In this document: piece after piece, positions 33,619 through 42,644 of the stretch | How the letters are laid out: the number at the start of each line of letters is the position of its first letter | Numbering within the stretch: the first letter of the stretch is position 1 | NCBI RefSeq assembly: GCF_031128465.2 | Contig: NZ_CP155618.1 | Location: forward strand, 4,392,501 to 4,456,500 | DNA from: Mariniflexile litorale | GTDB taxonomy: Bacteria; Bacteroidota; Bacteroidia; Flavobacteriales; Flavobacteriaceae | Direction: 5' to 3' | DNA: 64,000 bases | Position numbers and translations under genes: made by a program | The notes under the pieces: generated by a model | The model's input: the letters and a program-made list of their open reading frames with translations, nothing else | Databases searched by the model: none | What the model was told of the DNA's origin: nothing

Positions 33619-33752
33619 ACCTTTTATTTTATACAATGGGTAACAACAATTATTCGATTTTAAAATTCCTAATTTTTTACAGGTTAGTATCTTTTATTTG
33701 GATTTAATAAATTAAGATAAGTAGATATATACATTTCAAAAAATCAACAATT

Positions 33753-35417
33753 ATGATGAGCAAAAAACACAAAACCTTACTTCTAATAATTATAACTTCA
33801 ATATCTTTTGCCAATGCTCAATCAGTTACTAATGTTGGTCTTTATAAAACTTTTGAACGATCTATAATAAATAACAACTCTTACTCAAACAAGTTTACTG
33901 ATGTCGATTTAACATGTACTTATATTTCCCCTTCGGGTAAAACAATTAATTTTTATGGTTTTTTTGATGGTGATGGACTGGGCGGAGGCGACACACTTAC
34001 AGGAAATGTTTGGAAAATTCGGTTCTTACCAGAAGAAGCAGGAAAATGGAAATACAAATGGAAGTGGAGTGATGCGACTCCTGGTGGGGAAGGAACTTTT
34101 TTTTGTGACTCGAAAAATGCTGGAAAAGGTGTTTTACGTGCTTATAATGAGAATCCGCGTTGGTTTGCCTATAATGGAACCGAACCAGTATTTTTAAAAT
34201 CTTACTATGATTCTAGCATGAGACCCTTTGCTCAACCTTGGGATTGTGTGCAGAATTACTACCAAACTTTTATAGATAACGGGTATAACCACCTACAAGT
34301 AAACTGGCTTCTCCCTTCTGTTACAGGTATTGATATTGCCGACTGTTCTCCCCCATCATTAACGAAGGCTATTTATGAAGAAAAAGGCAAGGCTTCATCC
34401 ACTATGAACTTGGATGTCTGGAACAAAATGGAAGTCCTTTTAAGCTGGCTGAATGACAAAAACGTAAACTTATTTATGTTTTTAGGTTTCGATGGTGGCA
34501 GAAACGGCAAACCACAAGCTTGGGCTAGCCTTAGCGAGAAAGAACAAGATTTCTTAGTACGCTATGTAGTAGCTCGCATTGCACCTTATTCAAACATCAT
34601 GTGGAATTACGTGTGGGAAGTAGAAGGAAATACCGAAAATGGCGAATTAGGTTGCATGAGGCTCGTTCAAAAATATGATGTCTTTAACCACTTGCGAACC
34701 TATGAAGATGAAAAACCCAATTCTCATGAATGGAATCGTCCAGAATATACGTTTGCTGGTACAGAGAACCATAGGATTCATTCAGATAATAGGGAACCTG
34801 AATTCTGGGCAGCACCTTGGACGCACCATGAAGCTTGTTTAATGAGTTATGTACAAGGCAAACCGGTTTATATGGTAGAAGGTAATGCACTTTGGCGCCA
34901 CTATTGGGCTGCTACACTAATTCGAAAATCAAACCATATTCTTACCCAGTCCGATGTTCGTCAATCTGCTTGGGGGTGTGCTACGGCAGCCAGTTCTTTT
35001 ACATGGTGCGGTCATACATCACTATCGTTTAAAGGTAGTGAGGGCATCCCCTTTTTCGATGGTCAAGATAACCCCTATAGGTCTGCATCCAAATCCATCG
35101 ATATTCTAAACCATATTATGAATAATGAAGTTGTTTTTCATCGTATGACCCCACAGGATAGCCTGCTTTCTGGAAACAACAAACATGATGTTTGGTGCCT
35201 TGCGGAACCAGGACAACAATACCTCGTATTTTCAACTAATGATCAACCTTTCAAACTGAAATTATCAAAAGGTAAATATAACAACAACAAATGGGTAAAT
35301 TCCATGACCGGAGAAAGCATAAATGTTCCTGCTTTAACTGCTTCCAAAGATGAAATAGTGCCTTTTACCCAACCGAATCCCACTATTGATTGGGTGCTTC
35401 TAATTCGTAAGGATTAG
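33753..35417 (+). CDS. DUF5060-type exported glycoside hydrolase
   Basis: 554 aa. Signal peptide about 1-23 (ANA). An N-terminal immunoglobulin-like DUF5060 domain (about 28-115) has FTDVDLTCTYISPSG, GFFDGDG and the WKIRFLPEEAGKWKYKW pattern. A TIM-barrel catalytic region follows (about 125-450) with the NIMWNYVWEVEGN segment carrying a probable acid/base Glu. The end (about 470-554) resembles the putative collagen-binding/beta domain seen in GH140-like proteins. The family acts on plant-type glycans, but the linkage is unknown. It opens the sub-cluster after the two-component system. Confidence 0.78.
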   Translation: MMSKKHKTLLLIIITSISFANAQSVTNVGLYKTFERSIINNNSYSNKFTDVDLTCTYISPSGKTINFYGFFDGDGLGGGDTLTGNVWKIRFLPEEAGKWKYKWKWSDATPGGEGTFFCDSKNAGKGVLRAYNENPRWFAYNGTEPVFLKSYYDSSMRPFAQPWDCVQNYYQTFIDNGYNHLQVNWLLPSVTGIDIADCSPPSLTKAIYEEKGKASSTMNLDVWNKMEVLLSWLNDKNVNLFMFLGFDGGRNGKPQAWASLSEKEQDFLVRYVVARIAPYSNIMWNYVWEVEGNTENGELGCMRLVQKYDVFNHLRTYEDEKPNSHEWNRPEYTFAGTENHRIHSDNREPEFWAAPWTHHEACLMSYVQGKPVYMVEGNALWRHYWAATLIRKSNHILTQSDVRQSAWGCATAASSFTWCGHTSLSFKGSEGIPFFDGQDNPYRSASKSIDILNHIMNNEVVFHRMTPQDSLLSGNNKHDVWCLAEPGQQYLVFSTNDQPFKLKLSKGKYNNNKWVNSMTGESINVPALTASKDEIVPFTQPNPTIDWVLLIRKD

Positions 35418-35460
35418 AGCCAATAATAATTAAATAAACTAATTTTTAAAACACTAACAA

Positions 35461-36090
35461 ATGAAAAATTTAAATATATTAAGATTTATACTCATTTTAT
35501 CAATCACGACCTATTCTCTATCTGCCCAAATTAAAGTTGTTTGTATCGGAAACAGTATTACTGAAGGGTGGCATGGTAATCCATCATATGTTCCAACACT
35601 TCAAAAACTGCTTGGTACAGATTATATAGTTGAAAATAATGGAAAAAGTGGTGCAACACTTTTGAAAAAGGGTAACAAACCTTATTATATGCAAGACGCT
35701 TTCTCACGAGCACTTAAATCTAATGCAGATATAATTACGATTATGCTTGGTACTAATGATACCAAATCACAAAACTGGGATAATTATAAAAGTGAATTTA
35801 AATCAGATTACGAATCATTGATTGATACTCTACAATCAACAAATAAAAATGCCAAAATATTTCTAGTTATTCCGGTTCCCGTTTGTAAAGATAATTATGG
35901 AATAAGAAACGATATTCTTAATTTAGAAATTCCAATTATCAACGAAATAGCTGATGAAAAAGGACTATCTGTTATCGATGCGAATACACCACTGCTTTCA
36001 TCTTGCAACTATTTTAATGACGGTGTCCATCCGAATGATTTAGGTGCAAAAGCCATCGCAAAGATGATTTATCAAAACATATCTAAATAA
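35461..36090 (+). CDS. SGNH/GDSL esterase, exported
   Basis: 209 aa with a signal peptide (1 to about 22, LSAQ). SGNH blocks: GNSIT with Ser32 (block I), Gly in GKSGAT (block II), GTND with Asn99 (block III), and DGVHPND with Asp187 and His190 (block V). It probably removes acetyl groups from pectin, such as rhamnogalacturonan or galacturonan O-acetyl esters, given its neighbours; a sialate or xylan role is less likely here. No extra binding module. Confidence 0.85.
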   Translation: MKNLNILRFILILSITTYSLSAQIKVVCIGNSITEGWHGNPSYVPTLQKLLGTDYIVENNGKSGATLLKKGNKPYYMQDAFSRALKSNADIITIMLGTNDTKSQNWDNYKSEFKSDYESLIDTLQSTNKNAKIFLVIPVPVCKDNYGIRNDILNLEIPIINEIADEKGLSVIDANTPLLSSCNYFNDGVHPNDLGAKAIAKMIYQNISK

Positions 36091-36291
36091 AGTCCATGAG
36101 TTTGATTTTTAGGATTAAAGAAATATTTTATTGTTCCAGATTCCTTACAGAATCATTCCCATTTGTTTCCAAATTCATGTTATTTATTTGTATCAAATTA
36201 TAAATGAAATGAGCCTAAATAATTTCAAGATATCCCGAAATTATAATTGGCAAATGACATCTGACTTTATTAAAAAAATTAAAACAAACAG

Positions 36292-37107
36292 ATGAAACGA
36301 ATTATAGTAATCATTGTACTTATTCTTTTTACAAAAAACACTTTTGCTCAAAATATCGATCAAAGCAAGGTACCTGCAGTTGTACTTAATACTTTTCAAT
36401 TAAAATTTCCAAATGCAGAAGATGTTAAATGGAAAAAAGATAAAAAAGACTACCACATCCATTTTAAGGTAAACAATAAAGACAACAAATTAGAATTAAA
36501 CTATAAAGGAAATATTCTAGAATTTTCTCAAGATTTATATATTAGTGAAATTCCAAAAACTGTTTTAGAGACCATTAAAACTAGAGTTGACTATTTTGAT
36601 ATCCTTGATGCTGATAAAAAGGAAAAAGGAAAAAAAACAACATACGAAATCAAATTTAAAATTGAGGGAAAATACCACTATTTCTGGATAAATGAAAAAG
36701 GTGAATTACTAAAATATAGACAAGAATTAAAAGACAGCGAAATACCTTCTTCTATTAGAGATCTTATTGTTAATAGATATGGGCGAATAGATATTGATTA
36801 TTCTAAATATGTAGAAGAAGGAGACAGAATAATTTATATAATTAAAGGCGAAATCAAAGATGATGACCACCATTTTACATTTGATAAAAAGGCAAACATC
36901 ATTAAACACATACATGATATTAAAAATTCTGAAATACCCTCTCCTATTCTGAAAACTATAGCTTCAGAATACAAAGACTATGAGATTAAAGATGCTGATT
37001 TTATAGAGGAAAAAGGAAAAACATATTATTATTTAAGAATGAAAAAATCAAGAAACCAAGTATATATAACCTTTAATCAGAATGGAAAAATTCTGAATTC
37101 TAAATAA
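36292..37107 (+). CDS. PepSY-like exported protein with three repeats
   Basis: 271 aa with a signal peptide (1-19, ending FAQ). Three similar units of 70-85 residues follow (about 22-100, 101-178, 180-271), each with a SEIP helix followed by a KxGK-YYF/HYHF beta segment and a basic strand. This is the PepSY-like (DUF2874) pattern; Lys is abundant. Such proteins are often neighbours of OmpR-type two-component systems in Bacteroidota, as here. It could be a ligand- or metal-binding periplasmic partner of the kinase; no enzyme role is evident. The 201-bp upstream gap may hold its own promoter, although I see no consensus. Confidence 0.78.
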   Translation: MKRIIVIIVLILFTKNTFAQNIDQSKVPAVVLNTFQLKFPNAEDVKWKKDKKDYHIHFKVNNKDNKLELNYKGNILEFSQDLYISEIPKTVLETIKTRVDYFDILDADKKEKGKKTTYEIKFKIEGKYHYFWINEKGELLKYRQELKDSEIPSSIRDLIVNRYGRIDIDYSKYVEEGDRIIYIIKGEIKDDDHHFTFDKKANIIKHIHDIKNSEIPSPILKTIASEYKDYEIKDADFIEEKGKTYYYLRMKKSRNQVYITFNQNGKILNSK

Positions 37108-37142
37108 GCTATAAAAATACTTAAAAGACTAAAAGTAATATC

Positions 37143-38240
37143 ATGAAAATAGCCCACCTTATAACTTTACTAACAATAACCGTAGTAACGATTTTCGCAT
37201 CTGCCCAAGAAAAACCTACAGACTATTTATCTAAAAAATGGAAAGAAGTGGCTACTAAAATGCCATCTCAATGGTATGGCTCTCATGAGGCCCAATTGAT
37301 TGCAGAAAATGTTTTATTAGCACAAAAAGAAATTGGAGGCTGGGAGAAAAACAAATCATATCACCATAAATTCAATGAAAAGGACCAAGAGCATTACTTA
37401 AAAGACAAATCAGAAATTGGAGCAACATTTGACAATGATGCAACAATTACTGAATTAAGATTTCTTGCCAAAGTATTTTCACATACTAAAAACGAAAGCT
37501 ACAAAAAAGCATTTGAAAAAGGATTGAATTACATTTTTAATGCACAATATGAAAATGGTGGATGGCCTCAGTTTTTTCCTATACGTAAAGGCAACGTATC
37601 GTATTCGGCACATATTACATATAATGATAATGCTATGGTTAACACCATGAAATTTCTAAAAGAAATTTATTTAGACAACAAAGAATATGCTTCTCTTCAA
37701 ATTCAAAATGATATTAAAACAAAAGCTCAAAAAGCATATAACAAAGGTATTGAGTGCTTACTAAAAACCCAAATAGTTGTAAATGGAAATCCAACTGTAT
37801 GGTGTGCACAACATGATGAAATTACACTTGCCCCAGCTAACGCTAGAAGTTATGAATTGGCATCGTTTAGCGGTGGTGAATCAGTTGGTATTGTATTGTT
37901 ATTAATGGAAGTCGAAAAACCCTCCAAAGAAATTATAGCTTCAATTAATGGTGCTATAAAGTGGTTTGAATCTCATAAAATTGAAGGCATAAAATTAGAA
38001 CGTGTTACTAATGCAGAAGGACTGAATGACAGAATAGTTGTTAAAGATAAAAATGCCTCAACATTATGGGCACGTTTTTACGATTTAGACACAGAAAAAC
38101 CTTATTTCTGCGACCGTGATGGTATTAAAAAAAATACGTTTGCTGAAATTGGTCATAATCGCAGAAACGGTTATAGTTGGTTTACAAACGGCCCTGAAAA
38201 AGCCCTGAAAGAATATTCAGAATGGAAACTAAGCCATTAA
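37143..38240 (+). CDS. pelA: PL10 pectate lyase
   Basis: 365 aa, secreted (signal peptide 1-21, FASAQ). A single-domain PL10 pectate lyase: MPSQWYGSHEAQLIAENVLLAQKEIGGWEKN, then TFDNDATITEL, NGGWPQFFP, VWCAQHDE, ARSYELASFSGGESVG and the C-terminal FCDRDGIKKN and IGHNRRNGYSW. It cleaves de-esterified homogalacturonan to unsaturated oligogalacturonides. It is closely related to the PL10 at 39954, and the two flank a DUF5060 hydrolase, indicating local duplication. Confidence 0.94.
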   Translation: MKIAHLITLLTITVVTIFASAQEKPTDYLSKKWKEVATKMPSQWYGSHEAQLIAENVLLAQKEIGGWEKNKSYHHKFNEKDQEHYLKDKSEIGATFDNDATITELRFLAKVFSHTKNESYKKAFEKGLNYIFNAQYENGGWPQFFPIRKGNVSYSAHITYNDNAMVNTMKFLKEIYLDNKEYASLQIQNDIKTKAQKAYNKGIECLLKTQIVVNGNPTVWCAQHDEITLAPANARSYELASFSGGESVGIVLLLMEVEKPSKEIIASINGAIKWFESHKIEGIKLERVTNAEGLNDRIVVKDKNASTLWARFYDLDTEKPYFCDRDGIKKNTFAEIGHNRRNGYSWFTNGPEKALKEYSEWKLSH

Positions 38241-38278
38241 TGTTCTCAATAAATTATGAGAAAATAATATATACATAC

Positions 38279-39886
38279 ATGAAAAAATTAATAATAGCCT
38301 GTTTATTTTTAGTATTACTAAATAGTGATTTGGTAGCACAAAGCAAGATTCCGAAATGGGACATGTTTGAAATAACACTAAAAGGCCCTTCTAAAGGCAA
38401 CCCTTTTATAGGAACTACTTTAACTGCTCGTTTCACAAACGGAAATAACGTTATTGATCAAGAAGGTTTTTATGATGGAAATGGCACTTACATCATCCGG
38501 TTTATGCCAACTGAAGAAGGTATTTGGAATTATGTTACTAGCAGTAACAAAAACGAACTGAGTGGTAAGAAAGGAAGTTTAGAATGTATAAAACCCGCTT
38601 CAAACAATCATGGTCCAGTAAGAGTGAGCAATAAATATCATTTTAAATACGAAGACGGAACACCTTATTATCCTTTTGGCACTACTATTTACGAATGGCC
38701 TTTTCAGGATGAAAACACCAAACAACAAACTATAGATTATTTAAAAACCAGCCCATTTAACAAAGCGCGCTTTTTAGCTGTCCCTCCTTACAAGGACAGG
38801 TATATTGATGGCCCAAATAAATTAACTCTTTTCCCTTTTGAAGGAAACAATAAAGACAATTGGGATTTTTCAAAATTCAATCCAGAGTATTTTAAAAATC
38901 TCGATGCATGTGTTTTACAATTAAAAAACTTGGGTATTGAAGCTGATATTATTTTGTTTCGCCCCTATGACAAAGGCAAATGGGGATTTGACACAGCAGG
39001 ACAAGAAGTGAACAGACAATTTGCACGCTACATGGTGGCACGATATGCTGCTTTCAGCAATATATGGTGGAGTCTTGCCAACGAAAATAGTTTTATAAAA
39101 AACATGAGTGATGAAGACTGGGACGATCTTTTTAAATTAGTGCAAGAAAAAGACCCATACCACCATTTACGTTCCATACATAATGCAGACAGGATATATG
39201 ATTATACTAAACCATGGGTAACCCACGTAAGTTACCAATATTACAATGTGGTTAAATCGCCTATTGGAACCTCTATTTTAAGAGATATTTACAACAAACC
39301 CATCGTGAACGATGAAATAAATTATGAAGGTGATATAGATAGCCGATGGGGACAATTAACTGGAGAAGAAATGACATTCCGTTTCTGGAATGCTGTAATT
39401 GGCGGTGGCTACGCAACCCATGGAGAATCTTACAAAACCAGTCCTTGGATATCTTATGGCGGTCGCTTAACAGGTTCAAGTCCATCAAGAATTGAATTTC
39501 TAAGAAAGCTTATTGAAAACAATCCAATAGGTTATTTAGAACCCATCGACCATTTTTATGAAAATAATATGCTAGGTAAAGAAGGGGAATATTACCTTAT
39601 TTACTTTGGAAAAGACAAACTAAAAAAATGGGATTTTGTGCTTCCTAAAAGAGGCCTCGCTAGAGGTGTGAAATTCAAAGTAGATATCATAGACACCTGG
39701 AACATGACCATCACCCCACTTAACAAGACGTTTGAAATAATTCCTATGCCAGAGAACAATTATAAATTTACTGATAAAGATAATTCATCAATAAAATTAC
39801 CATCAAAACAATTCATGGCATTGCGTATTTATAAAGTGAGCGATGGCGGAAAAGTTGAAAATGACGGTAAAAATGAACTTGAGTAA
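38279..39886 (+). CDS. DUF5060 / DUF5605-like glycoside hydrolase
   Basis: 535 aa from the ATG at 38279; a longer frame from 38222 overlaps the preceding gene and hides the signal peptide (residues 1-20, VAQ). DUF5060 N-terminal domain (about 25-110), then a TIM-barrel region with FSNIWWSLANEN (probable catalytic Glu) and VNDEINYEGD (probable second Glu), followed by a C-terminal beta region (DUF5605-like, about 450-520). It is secreted; the substrate is probably a pectin side chain. Inserted between two PL10 copies. Confidence 0.8.
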   Translation: MKKLIIACLFLVLLNSDLVAQSKIPKWDMFEITLKGPSKGNPFIGTTLTARFTNGNNVIDQEGFYDGNGTYIIRFMPTEEGIWNYVTSSNKNELSGKKGSLECIKPASNNHGPVRVSNKYHFKYEDGTPYYPFGTTIYEWPFQDENTKQQTIDYLKTSPFNKARFLAVPPYKDRYIDGPNKLTLFPFEGNNKDNWDFSKFNPEYFKNLDACVLQLKNLGIEADIILFRPYDKGKWGFDTAGQEVNRQFARYMVARYAAFSNIWWSLANENSFIKNMSDEDWDDLFKLVQEKDPYHHLRSIHNADRIYDYTKPWVTHVSYQYYNVVKSPIGTSILRDIYNKPIVNDEINYEGDIDSRWGQLTGEEMTFRFWNAVIGGGYATHGESYKTSPWISYGGRLTGSSPSRIEFLRKLIENNPIGYLEPIDHFYENNMLGKEGEYYLIYFGKDKLKKWDFVLPKRGLARGVKFKVDIIDTWNMTITPLNKTFEIIPMPENNYKFTDKDNSSIKLPSKQFMALRIYKVSDGGKVENDGKNELE

Positions 39887-39953
39887 ATACTTCAATAAAG
39901 AATTGTAGTTAAAAACATATCATGAAAACAAAAATCCTTAAAAAAATTATATC

Positions 39954-41123
39954 ATGAAAATTGAAAAACTCATTTCAACAATAGTCTTGACCTTAACAAT
40001 ATCATTAGCTTTTGCACAAGATATAAATGAAAAACATTCGACCAAAATTAATAAAAAATGGTCACATGTAGCTACTAAAATGCCTACCGAATGGTATGGG
40101 TCTAAAGAAGCTAAATTGATTGCAGAAAATGTATTGCTTGCCCAAAAGGAAATTGGAGGATGGGAAAAAAACACGGCCTATCATTTGGAGTTTTCTGAAT
40201 CTGAAAAAGCTAAATATTTATTAAAGAAAAAAGAAAAAGGAGGAACTTTTGACAATGGTGCTACTATAACAGAATTAAAATTCCTTGCTAAAGTATATTC
40301 GAACTCTAAAGATGAACGCTACAAAGAAGCCTTCATTAAAGGAGTAAACTATATCTTCAAAGCACAATACAAAAATGGCGGATGGCCACAATTCTTTCCT
40401 GTTAAAGATGCTGCAGATGAGATTGCTCTAGATAATACAGAACCATACTCAATGCACATCACCTATAATGATGATGCCATGGTGAACACCATGCAATTTT
40501 TAAAAAACATTTTTACATCTAACAAAGAATTCAACACTTTAAAGTTAGATGATAATATAAAATTAAAAGCAAAGAACGCATTTAACATGGGTATTGAATG
40601 CATTCTCAACACACAAATAATTGTAGATAATCAACCAACCATTTGGTGTGCCCAACACAATGAGAATACACTTGCTCCTGCCAATGCTAGAAGCTATGAA
40701 CTCGCTTCATTCAGCGGCTCTGAATCTGTTGGAATACTGCTTTTACTAATGGATATAGAAAAACCTTCTAAAAAAATTATTGCTTCCATAAATGGTGCTA
40801 TAAAATGGTTTGAAACTCATAAAATAGAGGGTATTAAAATAGAAACAGAAACACAAGTAGATGGCAAGCGAAACAGAATTGTTGTAAAAGATGAAAATGC
40901 TCCAATATTATGGGCGCGTTTTTATGATTTAGAAACTGAAAAACCTTATTTCTGTGATCGTGATGGTATTAAGAAAAATTCGCTGGCAGAAATAGGTCAT
41001 AACCGTCGAAATGGATATAGTTGGTATACCAACAGACCAGAAGAAGCATTAAAAAAACATAAAGAATGGTTGTGGAAAAGAATATGTTATTCTGATTTAC
41101 TTGATTATTTCATAGTAAACTAA
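39954..41123 (+). CDS. pelA: PL10 pectate lyase (paralogue)
   Basis: 389 aa with a signal peptide (1-22, AFAQ). Very similar to the PL10 at 37143 over its whole length, with the same WYGS-EA, NGGWPQFFPV, WCAQH-E, ARSYELASFSG and FCDRDGIKKN blocks. Differences: the DNDAT motif is DNGAT, GGES is GSES, and an eight-residue longer insertion lies before MHITYND. The C-terminus carries an extra tail of about 16 residues rich in aromatics (ending LLDYFIVN) not seen in its paralogue, suggesting drift or a late frameshift. Probably active on homogalacturonan. Confidence 0.92.
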   Translation: MKIEKLISTIVLTLTISLAFAQDINEKHSTKINKKWSHVATKMPTEWYGSKEAKLIAENVLLAQKEIGGWEKNTAYHLEFSESEKAKYLLKKKEKGGTFDNGATITELKFLAKVYSNSKDERYKEAFIKGVNYIFKAQYKNGGWPQFFPVKDAADEIALDNTEPYSMHITYNDDAMVNTMQFLKNIFTSNKEFNTLKLDDNIKLKAKNAFNMGIECILNTQIIVDNQPTIWCAQHNENTLAPANARSYELASFSGSESVGILLLLMDIEKPSKKIIASINGAIKWFETHKIEGIKIETETQVDGKRNRIVVKDENAPILWARFYDLETEKPYFCDRDGIKKNSLAEIGHNRRNGYSWYTNRPEEALKKHKEWLWKRICYSDLLDYFIVN

Positions 41124-41180
41124 ATCCTAAATATAAAATACAAATTTTTAAAAAATTAAACTAACCAAAATTAATTCAAA

Positions 41181-42608
41181 ATGAAAAACATAATTTTCAG
41201 TATCATTTTAATATTTATTATATCATGTGGTACAAGTAAGAAAACTATAAAACCTGTAGTTTTTAGTAACACTAATCTGCAACTAGCATTTCCTACCGCT
41301 GAAGGATATGGCAAATATTCAAAAGGAGGACGAGGTGGCGTAGTTTATGAAGTCACTAATTTAAATGATAGTGGAGAAGGAAGTTTAAGGGCAGCGGTAG
41401 AAGCATCGGGTCCTAGAACTGTAGTTTTTAAAATATCAGGAACTATAGAGCTTGAAAAATCTTTAACAATTAAAAATCCATACATCACTATTGCAGGTCA
41501 AACAGCGCCTGGTGATGGTATTTGCCTTAAGAAAAACCCATTAGTTATTGGAGCAGATCATGTTATAATAAGATATTTAAGAGTACGATTAGGGAATGAA
41601 TCAGGTGATGATTCTGACGCTATATCAAGCAGATATAACAAGCATTTAATTTTAGACCATATCTCTGCCAGTTGGAGTGTTGATGAAACGATGTCCATAT
41701 ATCACAATGACAGTATCACTGTACAATGGAGCATAATTGCCGAAAGTATGTTCGATTCAAACCATGTAAAAGGATCACATGGTTTTGGAGGTATTTGGGG
41801 TTCAAATTATAGTACTTACCACCACAACCTTTTAGCACATCATGGAAGCCGTAATCCGCGTATGGCATCTGGCTCTGGCTTTACTGATTATAGAAACAAT
41901 GTTATATACAATTGGGGTTACAACAGTTCTTATGGTGGCGAGAATAAACAAGGTGATAATCCTAAATTCTCATTTTCAAAGTTTAATATAGTTGCTAATT
42001 ATTACAAACCAGGACCAGCAACCCAGCCTGGTGCCATTTCTTATAGAATTGTCAACCCCTCTATGCGTAAAGAAGTGACTGATTTTGGAAAATGGTATGT
42101 CTCTGACAATGTAGTAGAAGGAAATAACACAGTAACAGCCAACAACTGGAATGGAGGTGTTCAGCCTTCAGGTGGCGATTCTAACATACAATTTGTTAAG
42201 ATGGAAGAAGCCTGGTCTTCAATGCCTATAAATCAACAAACTGCCGAAGACGCTTTTAGTTTAGTACTCGAAAATGCTGGAGCCATTTTACCAAAAAGAG
42301 ATACTATTGATACCAGAATTACTAAAGAAGCTAAAGAAGGATATGCTACATATGAAGGTAGTTCTTATAAAGAAAAAAAATCTGTACCAGATACATCAAA
42401 GAAAACCGGAATTATTGATACACAAAATGATGTAGGCGGTTGGCCAGAATTAAAAAGCACCCCTGCTCCTACTGATACCGATCATGATGGAATGCCAGAT
42501 GCATGGGAAAAGAAAAACAACCTGAATCCTAAAGACGCCTCAGACAGAAATAAAGTTGCTGTTGATGGATATACTATGTTAGAAAAATATTTGAATTCTT
42601 TAGATTAA
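41181..42608 (+). CDS. PL1 pectate lyase lipoprotein
   Basis: 475 aa. Lipoprotein signal with Cys16 (FIISCGTS). The PL1 right-handed beta-helix opens with AFPTAEGYGKYSKGGRGG and has AGQTAPGDGICL, the calcium-site LDHISASWSVDE and the catalytic-Arg segment SRNPRMASG, followed by DYRNNVIYNWG. A C-terminal calcium-type motif (DTDHDGMPDAWE..LNP..DG-TMLE-YLN) is shared by all five PL1 proteins here. It is the only lipid-anchored PL1 of the set, so it is probably surface- or periplasm-tethered while the others may be soluble. Confidence 0.92.
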   Translation: MKNIIFSIILIFIISCGTSKKTIKPVVFSNTNLQLAFPTAEGYGKYSKGGRGGVVYEVTNLNDSGEGSLRAAVEASGPRTVVFKISGTIELEKSLTIKNPYITIAGQTAPGDGICLKKNPLVIGADHVIIRYLRVRLGNESGDDSDAISSRYNKHLILDHISASWSVDETMSIYHNDSITVQWSIIAESMFDSNHVKGSHGFGGIWGSNYSTYHHNLLAHHGSRNPRMASGSGFTDYRNNVIYNWGYNSSYGGENKQGDNPKFSFSKFNIVANYYKPGPATQPGAISYRIVNPSMRKEVTDFGKWYVSDNVVEGNNTVTANNWNGGVQPSGGDSNIQFVKMEEAWSSMPINQQTAEDAFSLVLENAGAILPKRDTIDTRITKEAKEGYATYEGSSYKEKKSVPDTSKKTGIIDTQNDVGGWPELKSTPAPTDTDHDGMPDAWEKKNNLNPKDASDRNKVAVDGYTMLEKYLNSLD

Positions 42609-42644
42609 TTCCAATGAATTTATATTGACTAAAACGTAACTATT

